From the NCBI GenBank assembly GCA_030529225.1, contig JAUMXH010000015.1, positions 5,684 to 43,782 of the forward strand: 38,099 nt of DNA. The letters run 5' to 3'. The DNA comes from Bacillota bacterium (GTDB taxonomy: Bacteria; Bacillota; Clostridia; Peptostreptococcales; Acidaminobacteraceae). A model generated the notes under the pieces. It saw nothing but the letters and a program-made list of their open reading frames with translations. It searched no databases and had not been told where the DNA came from. A program made the position numbers and the translations under genes. Of this stretch, positions 26,386 to 33,969 are shown piece after piece. Numbering within the stretch: the first letter of the stretch is position 1; the number at the start of each line of letters is the position of its first letter.

Positions 26386-27086
26386 AGTTGGCCTTTGACG
26401 CATCGGCAAGGTCCGCGAGCGTCTGTGTCATACGGGACGGGCAAGTGCTTTCGTCCCTCAGCATCGAAAACGGAAACACCCATTCGGAGGAGTTGATGCC
26501 GCTGATGGACCGCCTCTTTGTCTCGCAAGGTCTCGGGATTGCCGATGTGGAGCGGATTTACGTCGCAAACGGCCCGGGATCCTTTACCGGGGTCAGAATC
26601 GCCCTGTCGATTGCCAAGGGGCTCGCGCACGCGCTGAACGTGCCGATTGTTCCGGTCTCTACCCTGGATGCGCTTTCCTATCATGGAAAGGGGCATCAGG
26701 CGCTGATCTGTCCGATCATGGACGCGAGGCGGGCCAGGGTTTACACCGCGATTTACCAAGGCTTTGGCGGAGAGAGGCTGCTCGAAGCCTCGGCCCTCTC
26801 CTTTGAAGAGCTGAGAGAGCGCTTACAGGCGTACGCGCAGCCGGTCCTCTTTGTCGGAGACGGAATCGGGAAGTACCGCGAGGAAATCTCGGCGATCACC
26901 GAGTTTCCGGTCCTGCAAGCGGAGGATGCGTATCAGTTGGCAAACGCCGAGGGCGTCTACGCGGCGGCGAAGGCCTACCGCTATGAAGCCCTGGGCTATG
27001 CGGAGGCCCTGCCGGTCTATTTGAGAAAAGCACAGGCTGAGAGAGAAAAAGATGCAAAGAGATTGTGTAACAGTAAGACTTGCTGA
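26379..27086 (+). CDS. tsaB: tRNA t6A biosynthesis protein TsaB
   Basis: Inactive ASKHA-fold paralogue of TsaD, 235 residues, the dimerisation scaffold of the t6A complex. The N-terminus VELAFDASARSASVCVI corresponds to the family's LAIDTS start, and the middle has the strongly conserved YVANGPGSFTGVRIALSIAKGL followed by VPVSTLDAL. Start is GTG at 26379, seven bases inside tsaE; no ATG gives a better fit. The 3' end overlaps rimI by 35 bases. Confidence 0.94.
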   Translation: MVELAFDASARSASVCVIRDGQVLSSLSIENGNTHSEELMPLMDRLFVSQGLGIADVERIYVANGPGSFTGVRIALSIAKGLAHALNVPIVPVSTLDALSYHGKGHQALICPIMDARRARVYTAIYQGFGGERLLEASALSFEELRERLQAYAQPVLFVGDGIGKYREEISAITEFPVLQAEDAYQLANAEGVYAAAKAYRYEALGYAEALPVYLRKAQAEREKDAKRLCNSKTC

Positions 27087-27522
27087 GATGAAGGATGTCG
27101 ACGGGATTCACAGCGTCGAACAGGACAGCTTTTCGGACGCGTGGTCCAAAGAATCCTTTGAGAACGAGATTGGAGAGAACGAGACCGCGCACTACTTTGT
27201 GGCTGAAATCGAAGGGAACCTGGTCGGCTACATGGGCTACTGGCAGATTTTGGACCAGGCCCACATCACCAACGTCGCGGTCCTGCCGGCCTTTCGAAGG
27301 CGGGGAATCGCAAAAGAGCTCTTATCCAAGGTGATTGAGACGGCCAAGGGCGCGGGGATACTCAGCTTCACGCTCGAGTGCCGCGTGTCGAATGCACCCG
27401 CAATCGCACTTTATGAGTCCCTGGGCTTTAAGGCGTGGGGCATTCGGCCGAAATACTATTTGGACAATCGGGAGGACGCCATCATCATGTGGCTCGAGTC
27501 GGAGGAAGAGGAAGAATGTTAA
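27052..27522 (+). CDS. rimI: Ribosomal protein S18-alanine N-acetyltransferase RimI
   Basis: GNAT-family N-alpha-acetyltransferase of 156 residues. RimI proteins acetylate the N-terminal alanine of ribosomal protein S18 and may have wider targets in Gram-positives. The acetyl-CoA binding loop is FRRRGIAKELL, preceded by the beta-4 segment AHITNVAVLPA and followed by LECRVSNAPAIALYESLGF, all typical. The C-terminus reads KYYLDNREDAIIMWLE, the RimI tail with the conserved Tyr. The gene overlaps tsaB upstream and tsaD downstream, which is the usual neighbourhood for rimI, and supports this call over a generic GNAT. Confidence 0.9.
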   Translation: MQRDCVTVRLAEMKDVDGIHSVEQDSFSDAWSKESFENEIGENETAHYFVAEIEGNLVGYMGYWQILDQAHITNVAVLPAFRRRGIAKELLSKVIETAKGAGILSFTLECRVSNAPAIALYESLGFKAWGIRPKYYLDNREDAIIMWLESEEEEEC

Positions 27523-28523
27523 TTTTAGGAATCGAAAGCAGCTGTGACGAGACCTCTTGCGCCCTTGTGAGGGACGGTAGAGAGGTGCTCTCAAACGAGA
27601 TCTACACACAGATTCCGATTCATGTGGAGTACGGCGGGGTGGTCCCGGAAATCGCGTCCAGAAACCACCTCATCAAGATTTCCGATGTGGTTGATCTGGC
27701 ACTTGCCAAGGCCTCTTGCGCCTTTGAAGATGTCGATGCGATCGCGGTCACGATGGGCCCCGGCCTGGTCGGTGCCCTTTTGGTCGGCGTAAACTACGCC
27801 AAGGCTTTGAGTTACGCTCTGAACAAGCCCCTGATCGGGGTCAACCATCTGAAGGGACACCTCTTGTCGCCGCTCCTGTCCTATCCCGAGCTCGAACCCC
27901 CGTACATGGGTTTGGTCGTTTCGGGCGGAAACAGCTATCTGGCGATCTGTAAGGATTACGACGACTTGGAAGTGGTCGGCACCAGCAGGGACGACGCCCT
28001 GGGGGAGGCCTACGACAAGGTCGCGAGGACGCTCGGCTTCGAGTACCCGGGCGGTCCCAAGATCGATGCGGCGGCCAAGCGCGGAAACGGAAGCGCCATC
28101 TCGTTTCCCAGGGTCTACCTGGAACCCGATAGCCTGGACTTCAGCTTCAGCGGCATCAAGACCGCGGTGCTCAACCACATCAACAGCGAAAAGCAGAGGG
28201 GAAACGAGAATCTGAACCGCGAGGACATCGCCGCTTCGTTTCAGGAGGCCGTGCTCGAGGTTCTGGTTTCCAAGAGCATTCGGGCCTGCAGTCGCTATGA
28301 AATCGACAGGCTGGTCGTGTCCGGCGGTGTGGCGGCAAACTCGCGCTTGCGGGAACTCTTTCATCAGGAGAGCGGCAAGCACGGGATAGAGATGTACTAC
28401 CCGGCCTTCGAGTACTGCACAGACAACGCGGCCATGATTGCCTCGGCGGCCTATTACGTAGCCGCCCTGGACCGGGAAGAGGCCCTCAGACTGAACGCCG
28501 ACCCCGCCCTCAAACTGGCCTGA
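27516..28523 (+). CDS. tsaD: tRNA N6-adenosine threonylcarbamoyltransferase TsaD
   Basis: Metal-dependent ASKHA enzyme of 335 residues that transfers threonylcarbamoyl from TC-AMP to A37 of tRNA, with TsaB and TsaE. It begins ILGIESSCDETSCALV, and the iron-binding pair is His111 and His115 in NHLKGHL. Further motifs are GPGLVGALLVGVNYAKAL, GGNSYL, DDALGEAYDKVARTLG and VSGGVAANSRLR. The start at 27516 is chosen because MLILGIESSCDET is the canonical N-terminus and GGAAGAGGAAG lies before it; the frame upstream is inside rimI. It overlaps rimI by seven bases. It ends a complete t6A set apart from the TC-AMP synthase (TsaC/Sua5), which is not in the window. Confidence 0.97.
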   Translation: MLILGIESSCDETSCALVRDGREVLSNEIYTQIPIHVEYGGVVPEIASRNHLIKISDVVDLALAKASCAFEDVDAIAVTMGPGLVGALLVGVNYAKALSYALNKPLIGVNHLKGHLLSPLLSYPELEPPYMGLVVSGGNSYLAICKDYDDLEVVGTSRDDALGEAYDKVARTLGFEYPGGPKIDAAAKRGNGSAISFPRVYLEPDSLDFSFSGIKTAVLNHINSEKQRGNENLNREDIAASFQEAVLEVLVSKSIRACSRYEIDRLVVSGGVAANSRLRELFHQESGKHGIEMYYPAFEYCTDNAAMIASAAYYVAALDREEALRLNADPALKLA

Positions 28524-28621
28524 GGCCTGTGCGGAAGCGGGCGTAGGGAGCCGGGAAGCGGCGCAAACGGGGTGACGGAAATGATTGAAATAGATGGATT
28601 GTTTTATTTTGGAGGACAGGT
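28524..28621 (+). other. Spacer with purine-rich block after tsaD
   Basis: 98 bases, GC- and purine-rich in its first half (to about 28580), then AT-rich. It holds the candidate leader ORF at 28581 and the GGAGG ribosome-binding site (28611-28615) of the next gene. No terminator is seen, so read-through from tsaD is likely. Confidence 0.3.
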
Positions 28622-28625
28622 ATGA
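28581..28625 (+). CDS. Candidate 14-codon leader peptide
   Basis: Very short reading frame MIEIDGLFYFGGQV, preceded by GGGGTGA (28569-28575) five bases before its ATG. Its TGA stop overlaps the ATG of the downstream membrane protein gene, as in translational coupling. It could simply be a chance frame in a leader; nothing in the peptide suggests attenuation by a particular amino acid. Confidence 0.3.
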   Translation: MIEIDGLFYFGGQV

Positions 28626-29290
28626 ATATCAGAAACAATATTATCGATAAGCTGGAAAAGGATGCGGACGACTTTTTCTACGCCCTCAGCATCGGTCTGA
28701 AGAGCGGAGAAGTGGTCTACATCGACGGGATCAGCAGGGGAGAGAAGAACGGATACATCAACTTTGCTAAACATTCTCGGGAGACCATGCTCCTCGAAAT
28801 CGACAACTCCCTTTGGAGGATTCAAGCCGAAGACATCGAATCGGTCAGCGTCAAACAATATAAAACAAAGATGGACAAGTCGCAGCGTTGGTTCTACAAC
28901 CTCTTTTTGTCGCAGAGCCGCTTCGGCAGGTCGACCTATTTTATGTGGATCAAGTTCTTCCTGTTCGGGGCCTTTCTGTCGTTCATCCTCGCAGGCATGA
29001 CGACCGTCATCGGCGGGGGAGATGTGATGGGCGTCTTGATGGACTCGAGCCTGTTCAAGGTCCTGCTGGAGACCGGCGGCTCTTACATCGGCAAGGTCTT
29101 TTTGGTCATCTTCCTGATCATGGTCATCACCTTCATCATAGACCTGAGTCTGCCGTCGGAGGAGCCCTTCAAGAAGATCAAACCTTACAGCGACTACGCT
29201 TCGAACACCAGGCTGCAGAATCTGATCATCCTCCTTTTATTTCTGATATTTTACAATATTGTTGCAGTAATAATATCTACTCTTCTATAA
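28622..29290 (+). CDS. Membrane protein of unknown function
   Basis: 222 residues that I do not recognise. The first 100 residues are soluble and look like a small mixed alpha/beta domain (YALSIGLKSGEVVYIDGIS, then NSLWRIQAEDIESVSVKQY), perhaps similar to the small sensor or PH-like domains of membrane proteins. Three hydrophobic helices follow, roughly residues 107-131, 152-173 and 199-222, the last reaching the C-terminus. GGAGG (28611-28615) lies six bases before the ATG. It may be read from the tsa operon promoter, as no terminator separates them. The function is unknown. Confidence 0.65.
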   Translation: MNIRNNIIDKLEKDADDFFYALSIGLKSGEVVYIDGISRGEKNGYINFAKHSRETMLLEIDNSLWRIQAEDIESVSVKQYKTKMDKSQRWFYNLFLSQSRFGRSTYFMWIKFFLFGAFLSFILAGMTTVIGGGDVMGVLMDSSLFKVLLETGGSYIGKVFLVIFLIMVITFIIDLSLPSEEPFKKIKPYSDYASNTRLQNLIILLLFLIFYNIVAVIISTLL

Positions 29291-29312
29291 CTTATCCATG
29301 AAAAGCCCGCTG

Positions 29313-29321
29313 TGCTATAAT
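29313..29321 (+). promoter_or_regulatory. Extended -10 promoter of the stalk-domain gene
   Basis: TGCTATAAT (29313-29321) is a perfect extended -10. The -35 area is poor (TTATCC, 29292-29297). Transcription should start near 29328, after the ATG at 29326, which argues against that start. Confidence 0.65.
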
Positions 29322-29367
29322 CACCATGTTATCTGTCATGATGGGAAAGGAATGGCGAGGTTGCAGC

Positions 29368-32300
29368 GTGAAAGAATATGGAAGAGATAGGAAAGAAAAT
29401 AAGAAAAGAATAAGTTCCCCGTGGAAGCTCCTTTGTTGTGCTCTTATGATCACCTTGAGCGTCGGGGGGCTTTTTTTGCATGCCGATTCCTCAAAAGAAC
29501 CCGTTGCGAGCGAACGTTTGCAAGGGCAGACGCAGATTTACCTGGATGGGAAGACCCTTGAAATGGAGCTTCCGGTCTTCGTCGCCAACGGAAGGAGCAT
29601 GGTTCCGATTCGATCTCTGAGCGAACTTTTGGGTGCGGAGCTCAAGTGGATTGCAGAGGAGAGGGTGCTCTTTCTGAAGAAGGAGGATAAGGCCCTCTTC
29701 ATTCCGATTGATGGAACCCGATACATCGAAAACGGGGTGGAGCGCGAAGTGGACGCGCCCGCTATCATCCGCTACGGAAGCGCCTACGTTCCGATTAAGT
29801 TTCTCTCCGAGATGCTGGGCGTCCGGGTCGATTGGATGAAGGAGCCGAGCGGCAGGGATTTGATCTTCCTGTATTCCAAGGGCCAGGACGACTATGAGAG
29901 AGAAGCGATCAAGGCGCGCGTGCGGAAGGAGTCGGAGCTCTTAAACAGGCCCTACGAAACCGAGGAAATCAATGCAATCAACCTGCTGAACGTCATGCCG
30001 AGCTCCCGCGGGAATCTCGATGCCGTCAGCGCGCGAAACAGTGATTCCGTGGGGATTCGCTACCAAGTGGATGATTTGATCGACCGCTCGATCCACTTTT
30101 TGTACGCCGCCGGCGGCAGCTCGGAAGAGGCCCTGGACGATTTGATCAAAAAGAGGACGGACGGGCTCGGCAAAGAGGGACTGATCCTACATTACGATAA
30201 ACACAAGGAACATTTTTTGCGCTCGGATAAGATCGTGTTCAGCGATGCCGGTAAGGTCATGGCGGACGAGGATTACCTGAGAATTTATTTGTCGGCCGTA
30301 AGTTTATCCAACAGACAGGAGTACCTGATCTGCTTCAATTACGGGGAGTCGAAGAGGGACCCGAACGCCATCGTACTGCACGGCCTCGACATCCGCTCCC
30401 AAAAATTTGAAGGCTTTGAGAAAGACAGCTACATCCGCGCGGTCACCGGAAGGGAGACCCTGCCGAAGATTCGCGAGGCCTACGAGAGGCTTCCTGACCT
30501 TGCGGACATCGAGGATACGGCGGAGCGGATTTCCAAGATCAGGCAGGACGCCGGCGACAACTCCAAAGAGGACGGCCGCGAGACTTCGAGCGCTTCCCAA
30601 AGCGAGGGAGGAAGGCGCGCGGGAAGCGACAAGACTTTGATCAAACAGAGCTATCGAATCGCCGAGGAGCCGGATTCCAAGCTTTGGAGACTCGATGAGA
30701 GCTCCAAAGAGCTGACCAGGACCGCCTTTTATATTCAAAGGCTGGTGGACGGCAAGTACGCGGAGGAGATCCGCAGCCATCATACCGAGCCGGACAACTG
30801 GCTCGTCGACGGCGACAGGGAGCGCTACAACAAATTGTCCGACGAACTTTTGTTTCACATCTTTGACAAGAGCCGAATGAGCGAGGCCGAAATCAGCAGC
30901 AGTTTTAACGAGGGCTTTCGCATCAACGCCTATGCGGAAATTAAGGTCATCGACCCGAATGACGGACAGAGCAAGTGGTGCAGGCTGACCGAGCAGTACG
31001 ACAAGTCGACCCCGTTCCGACTTCTCTTTTTGGATAAGAACAAGTCGAACCTTTCGGGCGTGTACCGAAAGATCAGCGCGCATTTTCCATCGAGTGCCGG
31101 AACCGGCGGCAAGTCGTTTAAATTTAACGGAACCCACTACCAGCACAAGAGAATCCGCGTGCGCTTTTTGGATGCGGGGACGAATGAAGAGATCGCCAAC
31201 CGCGAGTGGATTGAACTTTACTCCAAGGATCCCGTCTATGTTTACAGTGCCCCGAGGCTCCTGGACGGCGTTTACAGGCTGATCGACGAAGAGAGGCAGA
31301 ACATCGAGTTTGACCCCGAAAAGAAGGTCGAGACCAAGGAGCTGGACCTCCTCTATGAGCCGGTCGACATCGACGCGTCGAACGCGGACCTGGTCCTGGA
31401 CGAGTGGAGGCTCTCGAAGAAGTTCCCTAATCTGGTCCGCGACGAGGCCTACGAAGAGGCGAGCCTCAAGTTGCAGGTTCCGACGGATGCGGAGGATAAG
31501 GCCTTGAATTTGGGCGGCCTTTTGAGCCCGATGAATCCGTCGCGCTTTTATCTGCGCGCGGACCGCAATACCGAGCTGGTCAAGCTCTCGTATCAAAACG
31601 AGTTTACCGAGCAGGTCTCTTTAAAAGAAAAGGAGGTCCGCAGGAAATCGGATGCGCCGATTTTGGTGCAGCGGGCCGACAGGAACAGCTTCCGCATGCC
31701 GAGTTACCACGAGAGCGTCGAGACCCTGCGCTTCCGGCTGGATGCCGACCGAAGTTTCCGCTACCTTCCGCTGAAAAAGGTCGAGCTCAAAGAGAACGCG
31801 GACAAGAGTGTCTCTTATTCGCTGGACTTTCCGGAGCACTTGCCGGTCACTTATGAACAGAAGAGCGCAATCTACAACCTGGCCCTGATGTTTCTGAATC
31901 ACGAAAGCACGCCGAGGCAGGCGCCCAAGTTTTCGGGCTTTGAGTATGCGAACCCGCAGACCGGCGTCTTCGGGGCAAGTTTGCCGGCGGACGAGGTGCT
32001 GAGCGTGGTTCCTAAGGTCATGCTCCTGATTGACGATGAAGCCGGACGAACCGATGCGCGCTTTGTGAACGGACGCCTTGCCCGCAACATCCACCCGCTC
32101 TCCAATCACAGGGCGAGTTTTCACCTGCCTTCCGAGCTCGGCATCAAGAGCAATGTCTCGAGCCAAAAAAAGGCGAGCAGTTTGGCCAAGGCGATGGGAA
32201 GTGAAGGCACTCCGGTCATTGATAAAGGGGCAAAGTTCGAGATGAGCTACGCCGCGAAAGAGGTTCTGAAAGTCAGGTCCTACGGCTTGGAAGCGCCGGG

Positions 32301-32946
32301 CCAGGCTTACAATATAGAAAAATATCACAACGCCTACCTGCAGAGTCTGGGGATGCGCGGGAACAAAATCCACGCCAAATTGACTTCTTACCTGAGCCTG
32401 GACAGCGCCGGGAAATCGACCCGCTCGGTGATTCTGAACAGAAATGCGAATGAAAAAACGATCCGGCACAGGCTCGAGATTCGCTCGGGAAGGGTGGTGT
32501 CGGTCGACGGAATCGCCTTCTCGAACCTGTCTTGGGACATGCGGAACGCCTTGGAGCAGATGAAGTTGACCGGGGCTCCGAACAACAGCGTCCTGGGGGC
32601 CTTTGCAAGGCAGGAGGGAAGACCGGTCAATGAGCAGGTCTTCTCCGACCTGTCGATGAAGTACAGGCACATTCCGCATCAGATCGGGACGGGTTGGTAC
32701 AACGAAGATACCGACGCCCTCTTTTTGGTCGAGCGGGAATCCGCCTTCGATTTGGAGGAGTCGAAACTCACATTAAAAGCCCCTCTAAATGTAAAGGGGC
32801 TCGAAACGCCAATCAATGACAGGATGAAGTATTCAAGGGGCATCAAGGCCAATTTGAACCTGCAACTGTCTTTGGACAACAAAACAAACTATCATTCGAC
32901 ACAGCTCATAAAGTCCGCGCTGATTCTGCCGAACGCGGAACATTAG
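29368..32946 (+). CDS. Large exported protein with copper amine oxidase N-terminal (stalk) domain, otherwise unknown
   Basis: About 1192 residues. A basic N-terminus and hydrophobic stretch (WKLLCCALMITLSVGGLFLH) form a signal peptide or anchor, with a possible cleavage after LHA. Next comes a copper-amine-oxidase-N-like domain with two repeats (VANGRSMVPIRSLSELLGAEL and YGSAYVPIKFLSEMLGVRV), a cell-surface module common in Clostridia that has no enzyme activity. The remaining about 1000 residues are charged, hydrophilic and unlike anything I know. They include a Ser/Glu/Asp-rich stretch near residue 400 and no C-terminal anchor. I prefer GTG at 29368, because the region GGAAAGG...GCGAGG precedes it and the promoter lies at 29313-29321; ATG at 29341 is also possible. 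It is a single-gene unit. A cell-envelope or surface role is inferred. Confidence 0.7.
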   Translation: MKEYGRDRKENKKRISSPWKLLCCALMITLSVGGLFLHADSSKEPVASERLQGQTQIYLDGKTLEMELPVFVANGRSMVPIRSLSELLGAELKWIAEERVLFLKKEDKALFIPIDGTRYIENGVEREVDAPAIIRYGSAYVPIKFLSEMLGVRVDWMKEPSGRDLIFLYSKGQDDYEREAIKARVRKESELLNRPYETEEINAINLLNVMPSSRGNLDAVSARNSDSVGIRYQVDDLIDRSIHFLYAAGGSSEEALDDLIKKRTDGLGKEGLILHYDKHKEHFLRSDKIVFSDAGKVMADEDYLRIYLSAVSLSNRQEYLICFNYGESKRDPNAIVLHGLDIRSQKFEGFEKDSYIRAVTGRETLPKIREAYERLPDLADIEDTAERISKIRQDAGDNSKEDGRETSSASQSEGGRRAGSDKTLIKQSYRIAEEPDSKLWRLDESSKELTRTAFYIQRLVDGKYAEEIRSHHTEPDNWLVDGDRERYNKLSDELLFHIFDKSRMSEAEISSSFNEGFRINAYAEIKVIDPNDGQSKWCRLTEQYDKSTPFRLLFLDKNKSNLSGVYRKISAHFPSSAGTGGKSFKFNGTHYQHKRIRVRFLDAGTNEEIANREWIELYSKDPVYVYSAPRLLDGVYRLIDEERQNIEFDPEKKVETKELDLLYEPVDIDASNADLVLDEWRLSKKFPNLVRDEAYEEASLKLQVPTDAEDKALNLGGLLSPMNPSRFYLRADRNTELVKLSYQNEFTEQVSLKEKEVRRKSDAPILVQRADRNSFRMPSYHESVETLRFRLDADRSFRYLPLKKVELKENADKSVSYSLDFPEHLPVTYEQKSAIYNLALMFLNHESTPRQAPKFSGFEYANPQTGVFGASLPADEVLSVVPKVMLLIDDEAGRTDARFVNGRLARNIHPLSNHRASFHLPSELGIKSNVSSQKKASSLAKAMGSEGTPVIDKGAKFEMSYAAKEVLKVRSYGLEAPGQAYNIEKYHNAYLQSLGMRGNKIHAKLTSYLSLDSAGKSTRSVILNRNANEKTIRHRLEIRSGRVVSVDGIAFSNLSWDMRNALEQMKLTGAPNNSVLGAFARQEGRPVNEQVFSDLSMKYRHIPHQIGTGWYNEDTDALFLVERESAFDLEESKLTLKAPLNVKGLETPINDRMKYSRGIKANLNLQLSLDNKTNYHSTQLIKSALILPNAEH

Positions 32947-32949
32947 TCG

Positions 32950-32970
32950 GGGAAGAGCGCGCCTCTTCCC
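32950..32970. terminator. Hairpin between convergent genes
   Basis: GGGAAGAG (32950-32957) pairs with CTCTTCCC (32963-32970) around CGCGC. There is no T run on either side, so it is terminator-like only by position: it stands between the stop codons of the stalk-domain gene and cheV. Confidence 0.45.
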
Positions 32971-33878
32971 TAGATGTTGAGCAGGCGGTCCAACACCTGA
33001 ACCAACTCGTGGGCTTCCGGCTTGCTGAGCTGGGCGTCCGCACCCACGGACTCTCCCTTGTGTCGCAATTTGTCGGTGATCAGAGAAGAGAAAATCACGA
33101 TCGGCAGCTCTTTCAAGACCGTGTGTTCTTTTAACTTTCTAACCAGGGTGTGCCCGTCGAGTCTCGGCATCTCGATGTCGGTAATCAAGAGGTCCACCTC
33201 TTCTACAAAGTCGCTTCCCTTGCGCTCCACCAGATCCGACAGGGCATCAAAGACTTCCTGGCCGTCATCAAAGAAGTGGAGGCCGATGTAACCGGCAGCT
33301 TCCAAGGTGTCCTTGAGCAGCTTCCGAATGACCTTGGAGTCATCGGCGAGGTAGAGTTTGAACCTGCCTCGGTTCGCGTTGAAGTTGTGCGCGACCATGC
33401 CCGGGTTGATTCCCATGCTCGGGGCGATGTCCACCACGATGCTCTCAAAGTCGAGCAACATATAAATGATCCCGTTGTATTCTATATTTGCAACCACGCC
33501 GCAGCCCTGTATCATCTGGTCCGGTGCGTGCATATCATCCCATCTTACCCTGTGAATTCCAATCACTTCATCCACCAGAAAGGCAACCACCGTCTGATTG
33601 AACTCGCAAAGAAGAATCTTGCTGTGTTCCGGTTTGAAGTCATCCAAGGTCTTACCTTCGAGCACCATATGCAAATCCACAATCGAAACGACTTCGCCTC
33701 TGATCAGGGTGATTCCCAGAACCGCCTTGGGCGCATTGGGAACCGGCGTGAGCTGCCTGAGGGGCAGGATTTCTTTTACCTTCACCACATTGATCGCGTA
33801 GTGTTTGCCGGATACCTTAAATTTCAGGATTTCGGCCTCTCCCGTTCCGCTCTCCAAGAGTATGCTCGTGTTATTCAT
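32970..33878 (-). CDS. cheV: Chemotaxis protein CheV
   Basis: Chemotaxis coupling protein of 302 residues, a fusion of a CheW-like domain and a response-regulator receiver domain. The CheW part (residues 15-160) links receptors to CheA (INVVKVKEILPLRQLTPVP, then GEVVSIVDLH). The receiver part (172-302) has the acidic pair Asp179/Asp180, phosphorylated Asp234 in LLITDIEMP, Ser264 in FSS and Lys286 in LSKPE. Its phosphorylation by CheA tunes receptor adaptation. GGAGGAAAAG is the ribosome-binding site. No other chemotaxis gene is in the window, so it is an isolated copy; stand-alone cheV genes are common in Firmicutes. It lies downstream of the terminator at 33899-33958, so a promoter within or near that segment, or read-through, must drive it. 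Confidence 0.94.
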   Translation of the reverse strand: MNNTSILLESGTGEAEILKFKVSGKHYAINVVKVKEILPLRQLTPVPNAPKAVLGITLIRGEVVSIVDLHMVLEGKTLDDFKPEHSKILLCEFNQTVVAFLVDEVIGIHRVRWDDMHAPDQMIQGCGVVANIEYNGIIYMLLDFESIVVDIAPSMGINPGMVAHNFNANRGRFKLYLADDSKVIRKLLKDTLEAAGYIGLHFFDDGQEVFDALSDLVERKGSDFVEEVDLLITDIEMPRLDGHTLVRKLKEHTVLKELPIVIFSSLITDKLRHKGESVGADAQLSKPEAHELVQVLDRLLNI

Positions 33879-33898
33879 CTTTTCCTCCGTATCGTCAC

Positions 33899-33958
33899 AA
33901 AAAAATAGCCTTTGCTCCGCTCAATTTTGATGCATTCTGTCGGAGTATCGGCTATTTT
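33899..33958 (-). terminator. Terminator of the nucleoside kinase gene
   Basis: On the minus strand AAAATAGCC (33958 to 33950) pairs with GGCTATTTT (33910 to 33902), with an inner stem CTCCG/CGGAG, followed by seven T residues (A run 33899-33905). It precedes cheV. Confidence 0.7.
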
Positions 33959-33969
33959 CGAGTACTTCT

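Noticed and set aside
24877..26409. Open frame of about 510 codons on the minus strand
   Set aside because: It runs antisense through prfB and tsaE, both certain genes, and shows no protein family features.
29326..29367. Upstream ATG starts (29326, 29341) for the stalk-domain protein
   Set aside because: 29326 lies before the predicted transcript start, and neither has a ribosome-binding site; GTG at 29368 does. 29341 cannot be fully excluded.
30304..31596. Open frame of about 430 codons on the minus strand
   Set aside because: It is antisense to the stalk-domain gene, with no start signal and an artificial composition.
32778..32801. Hairpin AGCCCCT / AGGGGCT
   Set aside because: It lies inside the coding region of the stalk-domain gene and has no T run; probably chance.
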